Assembly (NCBI GenBank): GCA_023391175.1 | Contig: JAEWBL010000675.1 | Span: forward strand, 1-5,248 | Direction: 5' to 3' | DNA from: Pseudomonadota bacterium | Lineage (GTDB): Bacteria; Pseudomonadota; Alphaproteobacteria; Rhizobiales; Xanthobacteraceae | Length of the DNA: 5,248 nucleotides | Shown: positions 1 through 5,248 of the stretch, piece by piece | Layout: every line of letters begins with the position of its first letter | Numbering within the stretch: position 1 is the first letter of the stretch | Notes under the pieces: model-generated | What the model was told of the DNA's origin: nothing | Databases searched by the model: none | The model's input: the letters and a program-made list of their open reading frames with translations, nothing else | Program-made: the position numbers and the translations under genes

Positions 1-107
1 TGGGTGGGCGGGTGGGGGGGGTTTGTGCGGGGGGGGCGGGTTGGGGGGCGCGCCAGGACAAGGAGCAGGCCGGTAAAGCGGGGCAGGCTGCAACGGAACC
101 GGGATGA
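1..107 (+). CDS. C-terminal tail of an upstream gene, probably the MlaF-like ABC ATP-binding subunit (partial)
   Basis: The frame starting at base 3 is open from the window edge and stops with TGA at 105-107, 3 bases before the MCE gene's ATG. The readable end is a hydrophilic stretch ARQDKEQAGKAGQAATEPG, which would suit the disordered tail of a cytoplasmic protein. The codons before base 51 read as a Gly-rich run produced by poly-G and may not be real sequence. No ABC domain is visible, so the assignment rests only on context: in alphaproteobacteria an MCE protein followed by an auxiliary lipoprotein is normally preceded by permease and ATPase genes. The close spacing suggests co-transcription with the MCE gene. 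The frame could also be fortuitous. Confidence 0.4.
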   Translation, partial: GGRVGGVCAGGAGWGARQDKEQAGKAGQAATEPG

Positions 108-110
108 GGC

Positions 111-1034
111 ATGGAAACACGGGCCAATTACACCATCATCGGAGCCTTCACGCTCGCCGTCATCGCGGCCGCGTTCGGCTTCGTGTACTGGTTCGCCGGG
201 CCGCACGATTCCACGGCCCGCAAGGTCTATGAGATCGTCTTCGACGGCTCGGTGGCCGGCCTGCGCCAGGGCAACTCGGTGCTGTTCAACGGTATTCCCG
301 TGGGCCAGGTGACGAGCCTCGGCCTCGTGCCGGGCCAGCCCGGGCAGGTGCTCGTCCACATCGGCATCGACAACAAGGTGCCGGTGCTCTCCGACGCGCG
401 CGCAGGCCTGGAGTCGCAGGGCCTCACCGGCATCATCGCGGTGTCCATCCGCGGCGGAAAGCCGGACGCGCCGCCCCTTCCCCCTGGCCCCAATGGCATT
501 CCGCGCATCTCCGCGGACGGTGGCGCGGGCATGTCCGGCCTCATCAACACGGCGCAGGGCGTCGCCAAGAAGATCGAGTTGGTGCTCGACTCGATCAACC
601 CGGACGAGATCAAGAACATCATCCGCAACATCGACACCTTCTCGCAGGCTGTCGCCTCCAAGTCCGACGACGTGGCGAGCGTGATCGAGCAGGCGAACGT
701 GCTCGTGAAGCAGCTCAATGGCGTGGCACAGCGGGTCGACGAGGTGGTTGCGAACCTCAAGACCGCGACCGAGGACAAGAACGGCCTGCTCAACCAGGCC
801 ACCGAGGCCGCCACCTCCGTGCGCAAGCTGGCCGACAATCTGGACCAGCGGACTGCGCTCCTCACCAACGAGATCAGCCGCTTCACCGGTCCCGGCCTCA
901 AGCAGTTCGAGGCGCTGGCGACCGACGGCCGCCGCACCCTCGGCGAGATCGACCGCGTGCTCAGGGGCATCGAGCGCAACCCCCAGCAATTCATCCTGGG
1001 CGGCGGCACCTCCATTCCGAAATACGGGCGATGA
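111..1034 (+). CDS. MlaD/MCE-domain periplasmic substrate-binding protein of a lipid ABC transporter
   Basis: This 307-residue protein is likely the inner-membrane-anchored lipid-binding component of a Mla-like ABC importer. Residues 8-29 form one hydrophobic N-terminal segment acting as an uncleaved anchor, so the rest is periplasmic. Residues 38-116 are the MCE beta-barrel domain: YEIVFDGSVAGLRQGNSVLFNGIPVGQV matches the family core, followed by LESQGLTGIIAVSIRGG. In the family these domains assemble as hexameric rings with a central hydrophobic pore. Residues 140-290 are Gly-poor and helical, with coiled-coil character, and may lengthen the ring into a channel. The C-terminus carries the ERNPQQFILGG signature typical of this subfamily. 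The ATG at 111 gives the complete anchor. The upstream Shine-Dalgarno signal is weak (GAGG ends 1 base before the ATG), so translational coupling to the upstream gene is plausible. The substrate cannot be read from sequence. Strong call as a family. Confidence 0.95.
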   Translation: METRANYTIIGAFTLAVIAAAFGFVYWFAGPHDSTARKVYEIVFDGSVAGLRQGNSVLFNGIPVGQVTSLGLVPGQPGQVLVHIGIDNKVPVLSDARAGLESQGLTGIIAVSIRGGKPDAPPLPPGPNGIPRISADGGAGMSGLINTAQGVAKKIELVLDSINPDEIKNIIRNIDTFSQAVASKSDDVASVIEQANVLVKQLNGVAQRVDEVVANLKTATEDKNGLLNQATEAATSVRKLADNLDQRTALLTNEISRFTGPGLKQFEALATDGRRTLGEIDRVLRGIERNPQQFILGGGTSIPKYGR

Positions 1035-1041
1035 GCCGATC

Positions 1042-1680
1042 ATGAGCGACGTTCCCGCCCCCCGTACCCGTATGCCGACCCGTGCCGCCTCCCTGACGCG
1101 CCGCCTGCTCGGCGCGCTCCTCTTCGCCGGCGCCGCCCTCTCCCTCGCCGCCTGCGGCTCGACCCCAACCCCGACCTACAATCTCTCCGCACCCGGCGGC
1201 TTCACGGCCGGCGGCGCCGGCAACGGACAGCTCGTGGTGGTGGCGCCGACGGCGCTCGCCGTGCTCAACACCGACAAGATCATGGTGGAGCCCGGCGCGG
1301 GGCAGGTGGCCTATCTGGCCGATGCCCAGTGGAGCGACAATCTTCCGGCGCTGCTGCACGCCCGCACGATCCAGGCGTTCGAGAATGCGAGCAAGCTGCG
1401 CCGCGTCGCCCGTCCCGGCGACGGCGTGAACGCTGACTACACGCTGGTGACGGACATCCGCACCTTCGCGCTGCGCATTACCGATCAGGGACCCGTGGCG
1501 GTGGTGGAGATCTCCGCCAAGCTCATCGGCACCCAGAGCGGTCGCATCCTGGCGGCGCAGGTGTTCCGCGCCGCCGTGCCGGCTGCCTCCTCCGCTGGCC
1601 CCTCCGCCACCGCCGCCCTCGATCAGGCGCAGGAGCAGGTGCTGGTTCAGATGGTGCGCTGGGCGTCCGCAAAGTTCTGA
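1042..1680 (+). CDS. ABC-type transport auxiliary lipoprotein (PqiC/DUF330-like)
   Basis: This 212-residue lipoprotein partners the preceding MCE protein. The N-terminus is a lipoprotein signal peptide: arginine-rich n-region (TRR at 19-21), hydrophobic core LLGALLFAGAALSL, and lipobox LAAC with the acylated Cys at 38. A second in-frame ATG at 1072 (Met11) would place the Cys at 28, a more usual signal length, so either start is possible. The mature part matches the ABC_trans_aux fold: YNLSAPGG just after the Cys, a strand LVVVAPTALAVL (64-75), the conserved block YLADAQWSDNLPALLHARTIQAFENA (91-116), and DYTLVTDIRTF (132-142). In PqiC-like proteins this domain sits at the outer membrane and is thought to contact the MCE channel. 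The gap to the MCE stop is 7 bases, which indicates one operon. A frame extended upstream to 718 is only the shadow of the MCE gene. Confidence 0.93.
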   Translation: MSDVPAPRTRMPTRAASLTRRLLGALLFAGAALSLAACGSTPTPTYNLSAPGGFTAGGAGNGQLVVVAPTALAVLNTDKIMVEPGAGQVAYLADAQWSDNLPALLHARTIQAFENASKLRRVARPGDGVNADYTLVTDIRTFALRITDQGPVAVVEISAKLIGTQSGRILAAQVFRAAVPAASSAGPSATAALDQAQEQVLVQMVRWASAKF

Positions 1681-1704
1681 CCGGCGGCCTGAGCTGCCCG
1701 CCGG
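1681..1704. terminator. Hairpin between convergent genes, possible bidirectional terminator
   Basis: CCGGCGG (1681-1687) and CCGCCGG (1698-1704) are perfect reverse complements around a 10-base loop. With one bulged C at 1705, the flanking stop codons TGA (1678-1680) and TCA (1706-1708, the minus-strand stop) also pair, giving about 10 pairs in all. It fills the whole gap between the two converging reading frames. There is no real U-tract on the plus side. On the minus side the transcript continues with a short AACTTTG. It could therefore act as a weak bidirectional terminator or a stabilising 3' end. Confidence 0.5.
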
Positions 1705-1718
1705 CTCACACGAGCCGG
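1701..1718. terminator. Second, overlapping hairpin at the end of the YcjX gene
   Basis: CCGGCTC (1701-1707) and GAGCCGG (1712-1718) form a perfect 7-bp stem with the 4-base loop ACAC. It covers the last YcjX codons and stop. It shares bases 1701-1704 with the neighbouring hairpin at 1681-1704, so the two cannot form together on one transcript. For the plus-strand mRNA it lies just beyond the lipoprotein stop. No U-tract follows, so intrinsic termination is uncertain. Confidence 0.35.
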
Positions 1719-3172
1719 TCGGCCAGCAGGAACTGAAGCGCCCGGTCCAACCGGATGTGCGGGATTGGTCCCTCGCCGATGCCGGCGGGCGGCCGGAAGC
1801 GCAGAAAGCGGAAATCCACGTCGCCCTGCCCATCGCCTGCCCCGGACGAGGCGAGGCCCCGGAATCCCGCGCCCGACGGATCGAACAGCGCATCTGGGTC
1901 GGCGGGCAGCTCGCCCGGAAACACGGCCACCTCCTCCTCGCCGTCGAACACGTGGCCGCCGGCCTCCTGCCCCGCCTCGGGCGTGCCGACGATGGCGTCC
2001 AGCTCATGTCCGCCCCGCCGCACGCGCGCCTCGCGGGTGGCGCGGATTGCGGCGAGGGCCACCACGTCGAGGGTCGCGCCACGGTCATGCGCCCGCTCGC
2101 GGGCCCGCTCCACCAGGCGGCCGAGCACCGCCTCCAGCCGGTCATGGCTTGCGCGATGCAGGTGGTCCGCCTTGGTCGCGGCGAACAACACCTTCTCGAT
2201 GCGCGGCCGGAAAAGGGTGCTTACCAGACTGTTCCGCCCCGTGCGGAAGGCGGCGAGGATGCCGTCCAGTGCCCGCTCGAGATCGGCGAGGGCGGCGGGC
2301 CCGGCATTCAAGGCCGACAGCGTGTCCACCAGCACGATCTGCCGATCAAGCCGGGCGAAGTGGTTGCGGAAGAAGGGCCGAACCACGGCGTGCTTGTAGG
2401 CCTCGAAACGTCGCTCCATCATGCCGCCCAGCGTATCTGCGCGGGAAGGCGCGTCCTCCACGTCCAGCGGGGCGAAGGTGAGAGCAGGGGACCCTTCGAG
2501 GTCGCCGGGCATGAGGAAGCGGCCGGGGGGCAGCAGGCTCATGGCCAGTCGCTCGCTGCGACAGGCGGCGAGATAGGCGGTGAAGCGCGCGGCCACCTCC
2601 CGCGCCCTGGCCTCTTCGGCCGGGCCGCTTGCAGGGGCATCGGCCACGGCAGCGAGGAACGGCGCCGCCACCTCGGCCCTCGCCTGCGCCCGCGCAAGGG
2701 CGAGGCTCTGGCGGGCGAATTCGGCGTAGGACATGTTCAAAAGCGGCAGGTCGAGCAGCCACTCGCCGGGATAATCCACGATGTCCAGCGTGAGGGTTTT
2801 CAGGCTGCCGCGTCGCGTGGCGTAGCGGATGGCGAGACGCAGCTCGCTGACGCGGGTGGTGGAGGACGGCCAGCGCCTCTCCGCACCCAGCATCTCCATA
2901 TGGGCCTCATAGGCGAACCGCGGCACCGCGTCGTCCGGCTGGGGCTGCAGCTCGGCGCGGGCGATGCGGCCGGACTGGTAGGGCTCGAACACCGGCATCC
3001 GGGCGCCCTTGGTGAGCGCGTGGATGAGGGCCGTGGTGAAGATGGTCTTTCCCGCCCGCGACAGGCCGGTCACGCCGAGGCGGAGGGTGGGATGGGCGAT
3101 GCCCTCCACCCGATCCGCCAGGGCCTGAAGCGCGATCCGCGCGTCGTCCACGGCGTCCGTGAAGAACGCCAT
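1706..3172 (-). CDS. ycjX: YcjX-family P-loop NTPase (DUF463)
   Basis: This 488-residue protein compares with about 465 for E. coli YcjX. YcjX proteins are GTPase-like P-loop proteins of poorly known role; in gammaproteobacteria they belong to the phage-shock regulon. Visible motifs in order are the Walker A/G1 loop GLSRAGKT (36-43, Lys42), a G3-like DYPGEW (133-138) after a hydrophobic strand, LPPGRFLMPGDLEG (214-227), VLVDTLSALNAG (280-291), and AATKADHLH (331-339) containing the G4-like TKAD. The region around 153-196 (AFARQ-like start, then Ala/Arg/Glu-rich) should be a helical insert. The start at 3172 is chosen because MAFFTDAVDDAR begins the family-like N-terminus and it lies 2 bases after the phosphatase stop. 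The frame continues upstream to 3514, but only as a shadow of that gene. The coupling implies co-translation with the phosphatase. The usual YcjF-type membrane partner does not follow it. Confidence 0.95.
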   Translation of the reverse strand: MAFFTDAVDDARIALQALADRVEGIAHPTLRLGVTGLSRAGKTIFTTALIHALTKGARMPVFEPYQSGRIARAELQPQPDDAVPRFAYEAHMEMLGAERRWPSSTTRVSELRLAIRYATRRGSLKTLTLDIVDYPGEWLLDLPLLNMSYAEFARQSLALARAQARAEVAAPFLAAVADAPASGPAEEARAREVAARFTAYLAACRSERLAMSLLPPGRFLMPGDLEGSPALTFAPLDVEDAPSRADTLGGMMERRFEAYKHAVVRPFFRNHFARLDRQIVLVDTLSALNAGPAALADLERALDGILAAFRTGRNSLVSTLFRPRIEKVLFAATKADHLHRASHDRLEAVLGRLVERARERAHDRGATLDVVALAAIRATREARVRRGGHELDAIVGTPEAGQEAGGHVFDGEEEVAVFPGELPADPDALFDPSGAGFRGLASSGAGDGQGDVDFRFLRFRPPAGIGEGPIPHIRLDRALQFLLADRLV

Positions 3173-3174
3173 CG

Positions 3175-3696
3175 TCAGTCGTTTCCGCCGAGGTCGCGCG
3201 GGGTGACGAAGCGGTCGAGGCGGCCGATGCCGGGCGCGGTTGCGCTCCACTCGTCCACGGGAAGGTCGATGACGGCGAGGCCGCCGGTCGGGAATTTCTC
3301 TGCCATGCTGGCAAGATGGGGCGCCGGACCCGCAGCCACAAGCAGCTCGGCGAGGTCTTCGAGGCCGGGATTGTGGCCCACCAGCATCACGCTGTGGGCG
3401 TCCTTCGGCTGCTCGCGCAGCACGGTCATGAGGCGGGCGGCGGAGGCGTCGTAGACGCGGGGCTCGCTCGCCACCACCTTCGGCTGGGGCAGGCGGGCGG
3501 CCACGAGGTCCCACGTCTCGCGTGTGCGGCGGGCGGGGGACACCAGGATGCGATCGGCCAGCAGGTGCTCCTGCGCGATATAGGCGCCAATGCGGGGCGC
3601 CGCGTTTCTGCCCCGGGCCGCAAGCGGCCGCTCCGGGTCGGCGATGCCGTCCGGCCAGTCCGACTTCGCATGACGCAGCAATATGAGTCGGCGCAT
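3175..3696 (-). CDS. SixA-like histidine phosphatase
   Basis: This 173-residue protein belongs to the compact SixA branch of the histidine phosphatase (phosphoglycerate-mutase-like) superfamily, whose founding member removes phosphate from phosphohistidine on His-containing phosphotransfer domains. It carries the catalytic loop LLRHAKSDW (6-14, phospho-acceptor His9), the phosphate-pocket arginine in SPARRTRETW (53-62), the VYDAS block (81-85) and the second catalytic histidine in VGHNPGLEDL (His108). The length suits a cytoplasmic single-domain enzyme, and no signal peptide is seen. The start at 3696 gives the canonical MRRLILLRHAK N-terminus. The frame is open 37 codons further up, but those codons do not look like this family. 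The nearest strong Shine-Dalgarno sequence (AAGGAG) is 27 bases from this ATG, which is too far to serve it. It is first in an operon with ycjX. The physiological substrate cannot be told from sequence. Confidence 0.93.
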   Translation of the reverse strand: MRRLILLRHAKSDWPDGIADPERPLAARGRNAAPRIGAYIAQEHLLADRILVSPARRTRETWDLVAARLPQPKVVASEPRVYDASAARLMTVLREQPKDAHSVMLVGHNPGLEDLAELLVAAGPAPHLASMAEKFPTGGLAVIDLPVDEWSATAPGIGRLDRFVTPRDLGGND

Positions 3697-3707
3697 GGTT
3701 ACTAACC
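3697..3707. repeat. 11-bp odd palindrome next to the phosphatase start
   Basis: GGTTACTAACC is a perfect palindrome with 5-bp arms and a central base. It directly abuts the phosphatase ATG, with no bases in between. On the mRNA it would occupy the ribosome-binding region, but a single-base loop makes a stable RNA hairpin unlikely, so a protein operator is the more natural reading. Its function is unproven. Confidence 0.35.
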
Positions 3708-3723
3708 GATCAACGAAATGCGG

Positions 3724-3729
3724 CTCCTT
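3724..3729 (-). promoter_or_regulatory. Strong Shine-Dalgarno sequence displaced from the phosphatase start
   Basis: Read on the minus strand this is AAGGAG, the best Shine-Dalgarno match near the gene. It lies 27 bases before the chosen ATG at 3696. It is 10 bases before a TTG that opens a tiny frame, TTG ATC GGT TAG, whose stop ends at 3702, 5 bases from the ATG. It might serve a minimal leader peptide coupled to the phosphatase, or it may be chance. Confidence 0.25.
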
Positions 3730-3872
3730 ATGACGCACGCGACCTGTGCAGCGCAACGTCTGCTGCCGCGCCGCAGCGTCACGCCCCCCGGCGCAATAGC
3801 CGGCCAAACGCCATTAGAGCGCCGCAAATAAACGCTTTCTCAAGCTGGCGGCGTCAGCATTCCCCATCTCTT

Positions 3873-3883
3873 ATTGGACCAAT
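3873..3883. repeat. 11-bp odd palindrome overlapping the weak ribosome-binding site of the oxidoreductase gene
   Basis: ATTGGACCAAT is a perfect palindrome with 5-bp arms around one base, ending 2 bases before the ATG at 3886. The only Shine-Dalgarno-like bases for that gene (TTGGA, 7 bases from the ATG) lie inside it. A bound protein here would block transcription or the ribosome site. This is a candidate operator only. Confidence 0.35.
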
Positions 3884-3885
3884 TC

Positions 3886-5248
3886 ATGAGCCAGACGTCT
3901 GCGCACCGGCCCCCCGCGCGCGATGCGATGGTGCCCGAGCGCTCCGCCGCCGGTCCCAAGCGGATCATCGACTGCGATGTCTGCGTGGTCGGCGGAGATG
4001 TCGCCGGCCTCGTGCTGGCGGCGGATCTCGCCCGGCGCGGACGCGACGTGGTGCTGCTGGCCATGGCCGGTCCGTCGGCGGCTGCCCCCTCCTGGCCGCT
4101 CGACAGCGTCATCGCTCCCGGCTTTCCTCTCTCAACCCTCGATCTTTCGAGCCGTGTCGGCCGCGACGATGCGCAGGAACTGCTCATCCTCTCCGCGCAG
4201 GCGGCGGATGCGGGGCTTGCGCTTGCCGAGCGTCTCGGCGTCGAGATCGGTCCGCGGGGCCGCCTCACCGTGGCCCGGGCCCACGCGGCCGACGCGCTTT
4301 ATCGCGAGCATGAGCTGCGTCAGGACTTGGCGCCCGACACCACCGTCTTCGTCGGCGCAGAGGACCTGGCCGCATTGCTGGGTACGGAGACATTTACCGC
4401 CGGACTTGGCGTCGTGCCGGCAGAACGGGTGCGCACCGCCTCCCTCGCTGCGGCTCTCGACGAGGCCGCGCGGACGTCCGGCGTGCGCATCGTGAACGTC
4501 GAGGGGGCCCTTTCAGTCGATCTGAAGGGCGTTCGCAAGTATCTTGATATGGCAGGGCAGCGGGTGCGCGCTTTTCAGGTCGCTGTATGCGGACCGGCGG
4601 CCTTTGCCCGGCTCGGCTCGGGCGTGGCACGGCTGCCGCGCGCGCCGTGGGTTTCTGGGGGCTTCCGGCTGCCGGGCAGCACCGTGCCTTATGCCGGCCT
4701 CGTCGAGGAGTTCGGCCTCACCGGCCTCGCCTACCATTTCGACGGTGACCGGCTGGCGCTCGCCGCGCAGTCCGCCTTGCCGGCGTTGACCCGCGTCGGC
4801 GCCGCGCGCGTGCTGCGGCGTCACGCGGCCGAGGTTTATCCGGTCGGTTCCGGGCTGGTGGAGGGCGCGCGGCGCTGTGCCCTGCCGGAGCCCGGCGGCA
4901 TGCCGTTGCTGCATGAGGGGGACCGTGGTGTCTGGTATGCCCTTTCGCCCGGTGCCGGATTGCTGGGGCTCGATTTCCTGGCAGCGCGGTTGATTTCCGG
5001 CGCCATCGCCGACCGGGACGACCGGATTTCGCTGCTGCAGCCCTTCGCGTCGGGCGGGCTTTCGGGATGGGCGGGGCGTGCTGCGCGCTTTGCGGCCTTC
5101 TGGCATGTGCGGCTCGCGGCACGCCTCCACATGGAGAAGAGCCTGCCCGCCCAGGCGCCGCCGGAGGAGCAGATCCTTCCCGCCCCGCTTCCAGCACCGG
5201 CAACGGCCGGCGCCCTGGCGCGGAGAAGCGTTGCATCGGCCGCCTCGG
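3886..5248 (+). CDS. Diverged DAO-type FAD-dependent oxidoreductase, possibly a pseudoenzyme (C-terminus beyond window)
   Basis: The frame is open from the ATG at 3886 through the window edge: 454 codons and no stop. The layout resembles the DAO family, closest from memory to gamma-glutamylputrescine-oxidase-like proteins. There is a Rossmann start CDVCVVGGDVAGLVLAADLARRGRDVVLL (30-58), then APGFPLSTLDLSSRVGRDDA (77-96), a helical stretch and LGVEIGPRGRLTVAR (117-131). Near the end come LAYHFDGDRLALAAQSA (281-297), a PGGMPLL segment, and GVWYALSPGAGLLGLDFLAARLISGAI (348-374), matching the C-terminal FAD-contact helix. Cofactor-binding positions are unusual: Asp38 takes the middle Gly of GxGxxG, no acid ends the second strand (LLAMAG), and the GRNGG-like motif is replaced by WPLDSV (70-75). 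Residues 395-416 are Arg/Trp/Phe-rich and could form an amphipathic helix, followed by a Pro/Ala-rich tail. A later ATG at 3928 (Met15) is also possible as the start. Family call good; activity doubtful. Confidence 0.8.
   Translation, partial: MSQTSAHRPPARDAMVPERSAAGPKRIIDCDVCVVGGDVAGLVLAADLARRGRDVVLLAMAGPSAAAPSWPLDSVIAPGFPLSTLDLSSRVGRDDAQELLILSAQAADAGLALAERLGVEIGPRGRLTVARAHAADALYREHELRQDLAPDTTVFVGAEDLAALLGTETFTAGLGVVPAERVRTASLAAALDEAARTSGVRIVNVEGALSVDLKGVRKYLDMAGQRVRAFQVAVCGPAAFARLGSGVARLPRAPWVSGGFRLPGSTVPYAGLVEEFGLTGLAYHFDGDRLALAAQSALPALTRVGAARVLRRHAAEVYPVGSGLVEGARRCALPEPGGMPLLHEGDRGVWYALSPGAGLLGLDFLAARLISGAIADRDDRISLLQPFASGGLSGWAGRAARFAAFWHVRLAARLHMEKSLPAQAPPEEQILPAPLPAPATAGALARRSVASAAS

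Larger units (their letters stand above)
3697..3885. promoter_or_regulatory. Divergent intergenic region with the presumed promoters of both flanking genes
   Basis: These 189 bases separate the divergently read phosphatase and oxidoreductase genes and carry no convincing gene. The middle-right part (3811-3884) is locally AT-richer than its surroundings, as expected for promoters. A weak minus-strand candidate is TTGAGA followed, 19 bases later, by TCTAAT (about 3841 down to 3811); the spacing is long and I trust it little. I could not place a good sigma-70 pair on the plus strand. Short inverted repeats are present: CCGGC/GCCGG at 3788-3803 and GCTGC/GCAGC at 3762-3777, both inside the leader the phosphatase mRNA would have. 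Confidence 0.5.

Noticed and set aside
227..1015. A 262-codon minus-strand frame opposite the MCE gene
   Set aside because: It is wholly antisense to a gene with a clear MCE domain and C-terminal signature, and its translation resembles no family I know.
991..2145. A 384-codon minus-strand frame across the lipoprotein gene and the ycjX end
   Set aside because: It overlaps two well-supported genes in the wrong frames, has low-complexity Gly/Arg composition, and would read through the intergenic hairpin.
1757..3454. A 565-codon open frame on the plus strand opposite ycjX and the phosphatase
   Set aside because: It lies antisense to two genes with clear catalytic motifs. Its translation is Gly/Arg/His-rich with no recognisable domain. 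Long antisense frames are normal at this GC content, where stops are rare.
3173..3514. A 114-residue N-terminal extension of YcjX
   Set aside because: It overlaps the phosphatase coding sequence and translates to Arg/Pro-rich shadow sequence. The family-like N-terminus starts at 3172.
3697..3807. A 37-residue N-terminal extension of the phosphatase
   Set aside because: Histidine phosphatases of this type begin directly at the RHA strand. The extension has Cys/Arg-rich random composition and covers the likely leader region.
3806..3835. Direct repeat AAACGC at 3806-3811 and 3830-3835, 24 bases apart
   Set aside because: Six-base repeats at this distance are common by chance and match no regulator site I recognise.
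4513..5130. A 205-codon minus-strand frame, with overlapping frames to 5236
   Set aside because: It is antisense to the oxidoreductase-like gene, whose plus frame shows the family layout and stays open to the window end. The minus translations are Arg/Pro/Ala-rich shadows.

Overview
The window is GC-rich (visually about 70 percent) and densely coded, and no mobile element, RNA gene or CRISPR array is visible. The gene content points to an alphaproteobacterium, most likely a Hyphomicrobiales member of the Xanthobacter/Azorhizobium type. That placement comes from remembered family and context resemblance, not from a search.

Region 1 (1-1680, plus strand) is the distal end of a Mla/MCE-type lipid-transport ABC operon. 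It holds the probable last codons of an upstream gene (likely the ATP-binding subunit), then a membrane-anchored MlaD/MCE-domain substrate-binding protein, then an ABC-transport auxiliary lipoprotein of the PqiC/DUF330 type. The three reading frames are separated by only 3 and 7 bases. Together they would make the periplasmic part of a system moving phospholipid or another hydrophobic substrate between the inner and outer membranes. The first 54 bases contain no A and almost no C. They are either a G-quadruplex-prone tract or poor contig-end sequence.

Region 2 (1706-3696, minus strand) is a two-gene operon: a SixA-like histidine phosphatase followed, 2 bases later, by a YcjX-family P-loop NTPase. 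It converges on the lipoprotein gene. The 25-base gap between the two stop codons holds an inverted repeat into which both stop codons can pair.

Region 3 (3697-3885) is a 189-base divergent intergenic region without a gene. It should contain the promoters for both sides. An 11-bp perfect odd palindrome lies right at each of the two flanking start codons.

Region 4 (3886 to the window end, plus strand) is an incomplete reading frame of at least 454 codons, open to the edge. It looks like a diverged DAO-type FAD-dependent oxidoreductase resembling gamma-glutamylputrescine oxidases. Several cofactor-binding positions are altered: Asp replaces the middle Gly of GxGxxG, the ribose-binding acid is missing, and so is the GRNGG-like motif. 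The C-terminal tail is Pro/Ala-rich. This possible pseudo-oxidoreductase is the most unusual thing in the window. Nothing here amounts to a clearly new multi-gene system.
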